From Candidatus Wolframiiraptor gerlachensis (lineage in GTDB: Archaea; Thermoproteota; Nitrososphaeria_A; Caldarchaeales; Wolframiiraptoraceae): DNA of 64,000 nt. The translations under genes were made by a program, and so were the position numbers. The notes below the pieces were generated by a model that was not told the origin of the DNA, did no database searches, and saw only the letters and a list, made by a program, of their open reading frames with translations. The stretch lies in NCBI GenBank assembly GCA_021323375.2, contig JAJPCT020000016.1:1-64000 (forward strand), written 5' to 3'. Below are positions 7,634-15,576 of the stretch, in pieces; positions within the stretch are counted from its first letter, which is position 1; each line of letters begins with the position of its first letter.

Positions 7634-8626
7634 TTACGCTATCAAAGCCCCCTTGAGAGCTCTGGATGCCGCGACCACTGCTCCCAATAGCAACGTCCCA
7701 ACATATAGCTTGAGATGGTTTGGATCCACTCCTGGCAGGAGGAATAGCCCGTTGAATATGAGGACATAAACCAGCGCTCCGAGCAGTGTTCTATGCGGTC
7801 CTCCCATGCCACCTGCAAGAGGAGTTCCTCCGAGCACTATGGCTGCGAGTCCTCTTACAAGCTCACTGGGGTCGAAGTCTACCCTTGTCTGGCATCCAAG
7901 GTGAACAAAAATAGCTATTGAGCCAAGTCCTGTTAACAGTCCACTGAGCGTGAAGGCTAGTATCTTATATTTTTCCACATTTATCCCAGCAAGCTTCGCT
8001 CCCTCCTCATTCGACCCTATCGCACAAAAGTATGTGCCCAGCTTCGTGAAGAACATTATGAATAGAGCGAGCACTATTACAGGAAGAGCTAGCAGGAAGG
8101 GTGATGGAATATATGGTATGGGTGACTCCCGCAGGAAGTTATATGCGGGAACCGTTAGTGTGAGAACTCCTGAGACATTCCTTACATAGGTTGTTAGAAA
8201 GGCAAATACCGCGGTCACGGCGATCGTTAATATGAATGATGGTACCTTGGCCTTCACATGGATCACACCATTAAAGAGTCCTACCAGCAGGCCGAAGATC
8301 GGGTATATCATTATTGATGCTAGCCCCAGGTAAGGGTATAGTAGCCAGACGAGAGCTCCACCAAACATCCATATACCCATGTATGATACGTCAATAGAAC
8401 CGAGTAGTATCACGAAGGTCGGCCCCACAGCCAACATCGATGTAACGGCGAAGTTCTTCAGTATAGCCACCAAGTTACCCGTTGACAGGAATTTATCAGG
8501 TACTAGCGCTGAGAATATCGCGACCAGCGCAATTATCGCCCATACGGCTGGGTTCGCCTTTACCAGCCTCCATATGGAGGTCGCGACCACTGAACCTATT
8601 CTCAGTCCTTCTAACCCACTCTTCAT
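7634..8626 (-). CDS. Ribose-type ABC transporter permease 1
   Basis: A 330-aa RbsC-like membrane protein. The conserved loop GGTPLAGGMGGPHRTLLG near residue 275 and the multiple hydrophobic helices identify a CUT2-type permease paralogous to its downstream neighbour. Its start overlaps the ATPase stop codon (8623-8626), a typical ATGA-type coupling. Function: forms the membrane channel for a monosaccharide, driven by the tandem ATPase at 8623-10194. Confidence 0.85.
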   Translation of the reverse strand: MKSGLEGLRIGSVVATSIWRLVKANPAVWAIIALVAIFSALVPDKFLSTGNLVAILKNFAVTSMLAVGPTFVILLGSIDVSYMGIWMFGGALVWLLYPYLGLASIMIYPIFGLLVGLFNGVIHVKAKVPSFILTIAVTAVFAFLTTYVRNVSGVLTLTVPAYNFLRESPIPYIPSPFLLALPVIVLALFIMFFTKLGTYFCAIGSNEEGAKLAGINVEKYKILAFTLSGLLTGLGSIAIFVHLGCQTRVDFDPSELVRGLAAIVLGGTPLAGGMGGPHRTLLGALVYVLIFNGLFLLPGVDPNHLKLYVGTLLLGAVVAASRALKGALIA

Positions 8627-10194
8627 AGCTCCATCAGCCTCCTGAACTCCTCATTAGTGTATACTGCCCCTATAACTCCACTCCTTATAGAGATTACCTT
8701 GTCACATAGAATGGCATACTCCTTCGGATCGTCGCTCACGAGAACCATCGCTATGCCATTCTTCTTCATCTCGAGTAAGACCTCGTATATTTCCTCTCTC
8801 GCCCCGACATCTATGCCTATCGTCGGGTCCTCGAGTATGAGTATCTTCGGGCTCTTCTCAAGCCACTTGCCGACTGACACCTTCTGCTTATTTCCTCCAC
8901 TTAACGAGTAACATTCGGTTTCTACACTTGGCGCCCTTATCTTAAGCTTCTTCATTATCTTGTCCGCCAACAATCTCTCTGCATTAAAGCTTATCACCGA
9001 GATTATCTTCAGTGGCTTCTTCGTGACTTTCTCAAAGTTCACTATTGACACATTCTTTCTTATAGGCCAGAAGAGGAAAAGCTCTTTCCCGGTCTCGCCT
9101 GAGAAATATCCTATGCCCAGCTTAACCCTTGCATAGGGTTCACTTTTTAGCTTAACTTCTTTGCCATCTACGAGGATCTTGCCAGTGTCGGCGGCTATCT
9201 CCCCGTATAGCGCCTTGGCTATCTCACTCTTACCGCATCCAGCTGGGCCAAATAGGCCTATGCACTCCCCCTCATGAAGGTCGAAGGAGATGTTTTCGAA
9301 GTAGCCCTTCTTCGTCAGGTTTTGCACAGATAAGACTATGCGTCTCCCTTCCACTGCGCCCACGCCATATACATATCTTGCCCATAAGTCATAGTAGGAT
9401 TCCCTTCCAACTATCTCCCTGAAGATCTGATCCTCGGTAATCTTCTCCGATGAAAGATCATGATGTGCGACCACCTTTCCATCCCTCAGCACATAGATAC
9501 GATCACTGAACTTCATCACTTCTGGGATTATGTGGGAGACGAAGATAAATGAGTTTGATTTCTTTAAGTTAAGAAGGTAATTAAATAGTTCGTCTCTCTC
9601 CTCAAGTGAGAGAGGGGCTGTCGGCTCGTCAAGTATTATAACTGGCGTTATCTCCGACCCGCCATCCATCCCTACCACTAACCTGACACTCAATATCGCT
9701 CGAGCTATCTCAACCATCTTCTGAGTCGATAGCGGAAGCTCATACATGCTACTTGCGAGATCGCATTTTAACCCAAGCTCCTCAAAAACGGATTTTGCTA
9801 AGCCGATTATTTTCCCGAGCTGTAGCCTCCCAAGCCTCGTAAACTTCTCCTCAAGGCCTAGAAACAGAAACTGATAAACCTTCAAATGTGGTATGACCCC
9901 CCTTTCCTGATAGACTATTGAGATTCCCCTACTAAGAGCATCTAAGGGGTCCTTCGGGAATGGGACTCTTCTCCCCATGTGATACATCTCTCCGCTGTCC
10001 GGCTGATAGACCCCAACTAAGATCTTCATTAAAGTGGATTTTCCGGCCCCATTCTCGCCAACAACACTCACTATTTCGTTTCTCCGAACCATAATGCTAA
10101 CATTGTCAAGCGCCCTAACAACTCTATCGAAAGTCTTGGAAACATTCCTGACTTCAATAATAGGGTCTGAAGCATTCATTACAGTCACACTCAC
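8623..10194 (-). CDS. Ribose-type ABC transporter tandem ATPase (RbsA-like)
   Basis: 523 aa with two fused nucleotide-binding domains, as in RbsA/MglA. Domain 1 has GENGAGKST (Walker A), a degenerate signature (LSTQKMVEIARA) and ILDEPTAPLS (Walker B). Domain 2 has GPAGCGKSE, a good signature LSGGNKQKVSVGKW, and LILEDPTIGID where family members normally read LDEP. In domain 2 the usual Asp-Glu pair is therefore swapped to Glu-Asp, so only the first Walker B is canonical. It energises sugar uptake through the two downstream permeases. It is separated from the binding-protein gene by 67 nt that contain a T-rich tract. Confidence 0.88.
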   Translation of the reverse strand: MSVTVMNASDPIIEVRNVSKTFDRVVRALDNVSIMVRRNEIVSVVGENGAGKSTLMKILVGVYQPDSGEMYHMGRRVPFPKDPLDALSRGISIVYQERGVIPHLKVYQFLFLGLEEKFTRLGRLQLGKIIGLAKSVFEELGLKCDLASSMYELPLSTQKMVEIARAILSVRLVVGMDGGSEITPVIILDEPTAPLSLEERDELFNYLLNLKKSNSFIFVSHIIPEVMKFSDRIYVLRDGKVVAHHDLSSEKITEDQIFREIVGRESYYDLWARYVYGVGAVEGRRIVLSVQNLTKKGYFENISFDLHEGECIGLFGPAGCGKSEIAKALYGEIAADTGKILVDGKEVKLKSEPYARVKLGIGYFSGETGKELFLFWPIRKNVSIVNFEKVTKKPLKIISVISFNAERLLADKIMKKLKIRAPSVETECYSLSGGNKQKVSVGKWLEKSPKILILEDPTIGIDVGAREEIYEVLLEMKKNGIAMVLVSDDPKEYAILCDKVISIRSGVIGAVYTNEEFRRLMEL

Positions 10195-10199
10195 CCGAA

Positions 10200-10245
10200 G
10201 AATAAAAAGAAAATGAGAGTTAAAAAATATTTGGTGTATTTACTG
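10200..10245 (-). terminator. T-rich intercistronic attenuator after the binding-protein gene
   Basis: On the minus strand the gap between the binding-protein stop and the ATPase start holds TATTTTTTAACTC and TTTTCTTTTTATTC. Two T tracts here could cause partial termination, giving more binding protein than membrane components, a common arrangement for ABC importers. Confidence 0.45.
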
Positions 10246-10261
10246 TGTTCTATGGATGTCG

Positions 10262-11926
10262 CTAATCCCCGACCTTACCCCAGAGTGGCTCTAGCTTTAA
10301 TCCCTCGGCCTCAGCTGCCTTAATCTTCGCCTCGTTGTCGCTCCAAGTGTCCCAGTTGAGGTCGAGGAAGTACTTCATCGTTAATCCGAACTGCTTTCTG
10401 AAGGATTCGAGGTTCTCTCCCTTCGTCCTGTCCTCGGTGACTTTCATCCTGCCCATTAATGGCACATAATAGAAGTCGTTTGCTGTTAAGTAGTTCTTCG
10501 CATGCCTGTCGTATGTTAGATTAAGCTCCTTACACTTGCCAACAGACAGCGTCCTGAAGTCATATGGGTACAGTGTGGACGGATAGACTTCGCTGATCTT
10601 CAGGAAGTCTAGAAGCTTTGCTGCATCAACAACGATGAAGTTCGGGTGCCACCATAGGCCCGAGTTCTTAATAAGCTCCTCATTCTCCTCCTTGACGCCT
10701 GATGTTGATAGGTTTAGAACCGTTGTAACCCATGGTGACTGGACCATCTCATCTCTCAGCGGATATGAAGCTCCAGTGACTGCATCATATGTATCAGCAA
10801 CACGCTTTCCACCGAAGTACTGGAACTCGGTCAGCGAAGTAACGAACCAAGCGCCCTTGATCACCTCCTCAACACAGGCGACAATAGCATCCCTAGCGGC
10901 TGCAAAGGGTCCTATGTCAATCCCTCGCTCCTTGAATACTGAGACTGTGCCCATGGCCTGGTCATCATTGTGGCCCCAGACAGCTTCATAATCGGTTCTA
11001 ACGGCCAGCGCATCCTCTCCAGCCTTTCTGCCTCCTGGATAAGCCCACTCACCCCAATAGTGCCCAAGTAGCAGTATGAATGGATACCTTCTCCAAGCAA
11101 TCGAGATACCTTGGTTAATCAATGCTGTGGAGTCTGGGGCGATTGTCTTTGAGGACTGTACATGCAGGACCTTGCTCTTGCCATACTTCCTCATCTTCTC
11201 GAAGAGTAGTGTCATGCAGTGGAAGCTCATCTCATCAGACATCGTGCTGAACTCTAGGAACCAGTATGGACCCCTATCGCCGGGCAGTAGAGCCGGATCC
11301 CTGCACCATGCAGTAGCAGCAAACACCTTGTTAGCCTCACAAAGCCTGACTATCTCCTCCATAGCAGCGAGGGCTGGAGCCCAGTAAACGACACCCTTAG
11401 CTCCAGCCGCGATCAGGGAGTCCGTGGCCTCCACGGCCTTTAGGGCCTCAGCGCCAATCTCAATTCCCTTGAAGTCCAGCTCAAGCTGCTTGCATGCCTG
11501 ATCCGCGCCCTGATAATCGTATTTCGGCGCCTCTTGGGCCAAGGTCCAAGTAACATATCCCACGAGGAACTTCTCGCCCGGCTTGCCAGTGGCATATCTC
11601 TGAGCTAGCTCCCTCCTCATCTCCGCGAGGCCAGGAGCTACAGGAGCAGCCGTCACCGTAGTGGTAACGGTCTCCCTCACGGTCGTAGTGACAGTCCGCT
11701 CTGCAGCCGCCACCGTGGTAGTAACAGTCTCCCTTATAGTTGTCGGTACGGTTACTGTTTCGGCAGGAGCTGCCGGTTTCGCGAAATAACCGACAATCCC
11801 TCCTACTACAAGACCTGCGACTGCAGCTCCGGCTACCTTGGCAGCGGTCCCAACAGCCTTCCTCCGAGTCATCCTAGCCTTTAGCATATCCAACCTCTCA
11901 AAATTCTCCTTCTCCGACATACTCAT
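10262..11926 (-). CDS. Sugar ABC transporter substrate-binding protein, Tat-type anchor
   Basis: A 554-aa extracellular solute receptor. The N-terminus has a twin-arginine motif (MTRRKAV) followed by a long hydrophobic Ala/Gly/Val helix (about residues 27-48), then a Thr/Val stalk with repeated TVTTTV units (about residues 56-93). No lipobox cysteine is visible, so it is probably anchored by the N-terminal helix. The rest resembles periplasmic-binding-protein type 1 receptors (ABC sugar or BMP-like). It heads the four-gene transporter operon. The mature part is unusually long for a ribose-binding protein, which usually has about 270-300 residues, so the ligand may be different or larger. Confidence 0.78.
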   Translation of the reverse strand: MSMSEKENFERLDMLKARMTRRKAVGTAAKVAGAAVAGLVVGGIVGYFAKPAAPAETVTVPTTIRETVTTTVAAAERTVTTTVRETVTTTVTAAPVAPGLAEMRRELAQRYATGKPGEKFLVGYVTWTLAQEAPKYDYQGADQACKQLELDFKGIEIGAEALKAVEATDSLIAAGAKGVVYWAPALAAMEEIVRLCEANKVFAATAWCRDPALLPGDRGPYWFLEFSTMSDEMSFHCMTLLFEKMRKYGKSKVLHVQSSKTIAPDSTALINQGISIAWRRYPFILLLGHYWGEWAYPGGRKAGEDALAVRTDYEAVWGHNDDQAMGTVSVFKERGIDIGPFAAARDAIVACVEEVIKGAWFVTSLTEFQYFGGKRVADTYDAVTGASYPLRDEMVQSPWVTTVLNLSTSGVKEENEELIKNSGLWWHPNFIVVDAAKLLDFLKISEVYPSTLYPYDFRTLSVGKCKELNLTYDRHAKNYLTANDFYYVPLMGRMKVTEDRTKGENLESFRKQFGLTMKYFLDLNWDTWSDNEAKIKAAEAEGLKLEPLWGKVGD

Positions 11927-11957
11927 TTTCTCACATAGAATGCGAGATCAACCAAGA

Positions 11958-11987
11958 AATAAAGCTTTCTAACGCATAATGTTATGC
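11958..11987 (-). promoter_or_regulatory. Promoter and palindromic candidate operator of the sugar ABC operon
   Basis: A TATA-like CTTTATTTC (minus, about 11959-11968) lies 32-42 nt upstream of the binding-protein ATG. Immediately upstream is a palindrome GCATAATGTTATGC (11974-11987), nested within a longer TAACGCA...TGCGTTA inverted repeat. Its position over the BRE/upstream side suggests binding by a regulator. The half-site GCATAAC recurs just upstream of the TATA box of the FGGY kinase gene (13819-13825). Confidence 0.4.
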
Positions 11988-12030
11988 CTGCGTTATCTAA
12001 TGACCATGCAGTAGATGCTTAACCAACCTA

Positions 12031-12046
12031 ATTGAATTAATTCAAT
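12031..12046. promoter_or_regulatory. Perfect 16-bp palindrome between sugar ABC and thermosome genes
   Basis: ATTGAATTAATTCAAT is a perfect inverted repeat without spacer, located between the divergent binding-protein and thermosome-like genes. It could be an operator for a dimeric regulator; AT-rich chance symmetry is the alternative. Confidence 0.3.
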
Positions 12047-12147
12047 CAAGCAAGTATGGGTCTTATTAACGTTAAGCTCGGTTTTCATTTAATTTATGCG
12101 GGAGGAAGACATACATTTAGATTGGAGTAGTTTCTTATCTATGTTTT

Positions 12148-13788
12148 GTGGATGACCTGATGTCTGAAAGAAGTTATATAATTCGTAATCCCTTCTTGCT
12201 ACATCGTGAGGGTGTTCTTAGGTCTCGGGGTGAGAAGGCCAGGGAGGGGAATATTAGGGTGGCTAAGACTATGGCCGAGTTTCTGAGGAGTTCTCTGGGG
12301 CCTATGGGCATGGGCAAGCTTATGATAAACAAGTTCGGCGATACCGCTGTTACGAGAGATGGCGCAGTTATACTTGATATGATGGATGTATATCACCCGG
12401 TTGCCAAGTTTTTGAAAGAGGCCGCCAAGAGTATTGAAAGTAGCGTCGGAGATGGAACGAAGACGACAATAATATTGGTTGGAGAGCTTGTAAAGCGAGC
12501 TGAAAGGTTGCTCCAGAGCAGGATACAGCCAGGGGTCATAGTTAGTGGATACAAGAGGGCATGCGAGATAGCCTTAAGATGTATGAAAGGTCTTTCCAAG
12601 ACGTTTGATATAAGTGACCTAGAGATAATGAGGAAGATCGTAAGGAATATGATTGGCACAAGGGGAATTGAGGGCGCTGTTGATCACCTCACCAATCTCG
12701 TTACTGAGGCCATAAATATCGTAATTGAGTTCAGGGGTGGTAAGGCTATCATAGACAAGGACTTGGTTCATATAATCAAGAAGCCTGGGAAGGACATCTT
12801 GGAAAGTGAACTTATCAGGGGAGTCATTATTGATAAGAGGCTAGCGCATCCGATGATGCCTAAAAGAGTTGTCGGAGCAAGGGTTGCTGTCCTCGATATG
12901 GCCTTGAAGGTTGATCCGTTTAAGCATCTTCAGCCATATAAAAGAGAAATACATGTTTACAGGAATGGGCTGGTTAAGAGATTCCTCGAGGAGGAAGATG
13001 AGATCGAGAAGAATTTTGTTAGGCGAATAGTCTCCACTGGGGCAAATGTAGTCATTTGTAGAAAGCGCATCGGAAGAGTAGCGAAGCATGAGTTTGCGAA
13101 GGCTGGGGTTATGGCTGTTGAAAGGCTTCTCAAGGATGAGCGGATAGAGCCTATTATAAGAGCTACGGGCGCTGTGAGGGTTGCGAATCTTCAAGATCTC
13201 AGGGAAGAAGATTTAGGACATGCAGACTTAGTTGAGGAGCGAAAGATCGGAGGAGACCGTATGATAGTTATTGAAGGAGGTAAGGCCTCTAAGGTGGCCA
13301 CGATACTTTTGAGGGGTGACCCACATCAAGCAGATGAGGTGGAGCGCGCTATAAAGGATGCCGTGGTCATGGTCTCCAACCTCGTCAATGAGCCAGCATA
13401 TGTTCCCGGAGGGGGAGCAATCGAGGAGGCTCTCTCGATATTTGTTAGAAATGAGTCGCTCAAGTATTCGGGGAAGGAGCAAATCGCGATGCAAGCATTT
13501 GCCAATTCTCTAGAGGCTATACCTGTATTACTGGCCCGCAATTCTGGGCTCGATCCAACGAACATAGTAACAGAGCTAAGAACAAAACATGTTGAAGGTA
13601 TGCACGAGTATGGGATAGACGTTTACTCCAAAGGTATTGTAAATACCATTGAGGCCGGCTTAATAGAGCCCCTAGTAGTCAAAGAACAGGTCTTGAAAAC
13701 TTGCACGGAAGTTGCCTCGGCAATAATCAGAATAGATGATGTAATTGATAGGAGATACGCAAAAAGGCATCGAGGAGAGATTCCTTAA
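12148..13788 (+). CDS. Atypical group II chaperonin (thermosome) homologue
   Basis: 546 aa, full length for a thermosome subunit and colinear with the family: LGPMGMGKLM, TRDGAVIL (the Asp used in ATP hydrolysis), GDGTKTTIILVGELV, VPGGGAIEEAL, GLDPTN and IIRIDDVI. It departs from typical subunits in having GDGTKT instead of GDGTTT at the phosphate-binding loop, GLDPTN for GLDPID, many changes in the apical region, and no Gly/Met-rich C-terminal tail (it ends RYAKRHRGEIP). It may be a specialised paralogue or accessory subunit; a second canonical thermosome is expected elsewhere in the genome. The track start is GTG at 12148; ATG at 12160 is equally possible. Confidence 0.82.
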   Translation: MDDLMSERSYIIRNPFLLHREGVLRSRGEKAREGNIRVAKTMAEFLRSSLGPMGMGKLMINKFGDTAVTRDGAVILDMMDVYHPVAKFLKEAAKSIESSVGDGTKTTIILVGELVKRAERLLQSRIQPGVIVSGYKRACEIALRCMKGLSKTFDISDLEIMRKIVRNMIGTRGIEGAVDHLTNLVTEAINIVIEFRGGKAIIDKDLVHIIKKPGKDILESELIRGVIIDKRLAHPMMPKRVVGARVAVLDMALKVDPFKHLQPYKREIHVYRNGLVKRFLEEEDEIEKNFVRRIVSTGANVVICRKRIGRVAKHEFAKAGVMAVERLLKDERIEPIIRATGAVRVANLQDLREEDLGHADLVEERKIGGDRMIVIEGGKASKVATILLRGDPHQADEVERAIKDAVVMVSNLVNEPAYVPGGGAIEEALSIFVRNESLKYSGKEQIAMQAFANSLEAIPVLLARNSGLDPTNIVTELRTKHVEGMHEYGIDVYSKGIVNTIEAGLIEPLVVKEQVLKTCTEVASAIIRIDDVIDRRYAKRHRGEIP

Positions 13789-13818
13789 GCCCGCTAATAG
13801 CTTGGACTTCACGCATGC

Positions 13819-13832
13819 ATAACGTTTATTTC
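13819..13832 (+). promoter_or_regulatory. TATA box and half-site upstream of FGGY kinase gene
   Basis: GCATAACGTTTATTTC combines a TATA-like CGTTTATTT (about 13823-13831) with the GCATAAC half-site found in the palindrome of the sugar ABC promoter. Transcription would start near 13853, about 14 nt before the ATG. Confidence 0.4.
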
Positions 13833-13866
13833 CCATCACAACATCTAAGATTCTTGATGAGATGTC

Positions 13867-15417
13867 ATGTCACCCCAGTATTTCATTGGAGTTGATATAG
13901 GAACCGCTGGGACAAAGGCAACTATAATCGATGAGGAGGGAAGGCAGCTTGCTATAGCCTACGAAGAATCCAAGCTCTATTATCCAAGGGTGGGCTGGGT
14001 TGAGCAGAAGCCTGAAGACTTCTACTCCTCAGCCGTAAATACTGTAAGGGAGATATTGAAGAAGTCACAGGTGGATCCAAAAGATGTTGCCTCTATAGCC
14101 TTTAGCGGTCAGATGGCCGGGATACTAGGCATAGATAAAAACTGGGATCCCGTGATTCCCTATGACTCATGGCTTGATATAAGATGTAAGAAGTACATTG
14201 ATATGCTTGCGGAGAAATATGCTGACCTTTTGATAGAGGTTACCGGTGTTCCACCCACAGTTGATCATCTTCCTAAGATGATGTGGTGGAAGCATGAGAG
14301 GCCCGAGATATTCGAGAGGATCTATAAGTTCACTGTTCCAGCGGTGTATGTTGCGGGCAGATTTGCCGGGCTTAGGGGGGATGATGCCTTCTACGACTAC
14401 ACATATGTCACCTTCACGGGGCTGTTCGATATCAGGCGGATGGAGTGGTCTGAGGAACTCAGTAAAACCTTTGATCTCCCACTTGATAAGCTTCCAAGAG
14501 TGGTGAAGCCTTGGGATATCGTAGGAGAGCTAACATCGGAGGAGGCAGGGAGACTAGGCCTCGTTAAAGGAATACCTGTAGTTGCTGGAGCGGGCGATGG
14601 CATGGCATGCTCCCTCGGAGCAGGACTTACGGAGCCCGGAATATGCCTCGACATAGCTGGAACAGCCTCAGCGTTCTATGTGTCGGTCGACACGATAGTG
14701 CCTGACACAAAGTATAAGACACTGCTCCATCTTAAGTCTGTTGTTCCAGAGTTATGGAATATCGGCGCATATATCAACGGTGGAGGCCTATGTCTTAGAT
14801 GGTTTAGAGACGAGATCGCAAAAGATGTTAAGATTGAGGCCGAGAAGAGGGGCATAGACCCGTATAAGCTGTTAGATGAAATGGCCTCAAAGGTTCCCGA
14901 GGGATCGGAGGGCCTCTTCTTCATACCGCATCTTGGTGGAAGGGCCTACCCGTATAACCCTAGGCTACGCGGCCTATGGATAGGATACACTTGGAAGCAT
15001 ACCATGGCACATTTCTACAGGTCGATTCTCGAGGGAATAGCCTACGAATATCATCACTACCTAAGGATATTGAGAGAACTCTTGAGAAATGTGAAGATCA
15101 CAGAGGTTAGGGGTATAGGTGGTGGGAGCAAAAGTCTGATCTGGAGTCAGATTAAAGCCGATATACTTGGAGTGCCATATGTCTTGCTGAACCAAGAGGA
15201 GTTCGCCGCGTTAGCCCTTGCGGTTATTGGTGGATACGCGGTTAAGGCCTTTAAGGACTACAAGAGGACAATAAACGAGTGGGTGAAGCCCGTTAAGCGA
15301 ATAGAGCCGAGAATGGACATTCATGAGAAATATCTACGGTATGCGGAGTTCTATGAAAAGCTGATCGTGAAATCGGATCTCCTCTTCGAGGGGCATGAAC
15401 GACTAGTCGAAGAATAG
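13867..15417 (+). CDS. FGGY-family carbohydrate kinase (1)
   Basis: 516 aa with the FGGY N-terminal phosphate motif (GVDIGTAGTKATIID) and a conserved central GAGDGMACSLGAG plus GIGGGSKSLIWSQI, a form of the FGGY_C signature. Family enzymes phosphorylate xylulose, ribulose, glycerol, fuculose, rhamnulose or erythritol at the expense of ATP. The exact sugar cannot be read off. It precedes aldehyde oxidoreductase and cupin isomerase genes on the same strand and follows the thermosome homologue. A second FGGY kinase lies at 24758-26311, so the island has two. Confidence 0.88.
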   Translation: MSPQYFIGVDIGTAGTKATIIDEEGRQLAIAYEESKLYYPRVGWVEQKPEDFYSSAVNTVREILKKSQVDPKDVASIAFSGQMAGILGIDKNWDPVIPYDSWLDIRCKKYIDMLAEKYADLLIEVTGVPPTVDHLPKMMWWKHERPEIFERIYKFTVPAVYVAGRFAGLRGDDAFYDYTYVTFTGLFDIRRMEWSEELSKTFDLPLDKLPRVVKPWDIVGELTSEEAGRLGLVKGIPVVAGAGDGMACSLGAGLTEPGICLDIAGTASAFYVSVDTIVPDTKYKTLLHLKSVVPELWNIGAYINGGGLCLRWFRDEIAKDVKIEAEKRGIDPYKLLDEMASKVPEGSEGLFFIPHLGGRAYPYNPRLRGLWIGYTWKHTMAHFYRSILEGIAYEYHHYLRILRELLRNVKITEVRGIGGGSKSLIWSQIKADILGVPYVLLNQEEFAALALAVIGGYAVKAFKDYKRTINEWVKPVKRIEPRMDIHEKYLRYAEFYEKLIVKSDLLFEGHERLVEE

Positions 15418-15576
15418 TCCTTTGTTCCTTCATTATGGACGAGGCTGGAGTCGCCATGGAGAAAATGTTTATCATTTTTCGCGGGATTCTAATAACATAT
15501 CTCTAAGTTTATGACCTAGGATATAGAGGGAATATTTATCACTAGGAGGTTAGCGGTCATCTCACGGTGAAAGATT

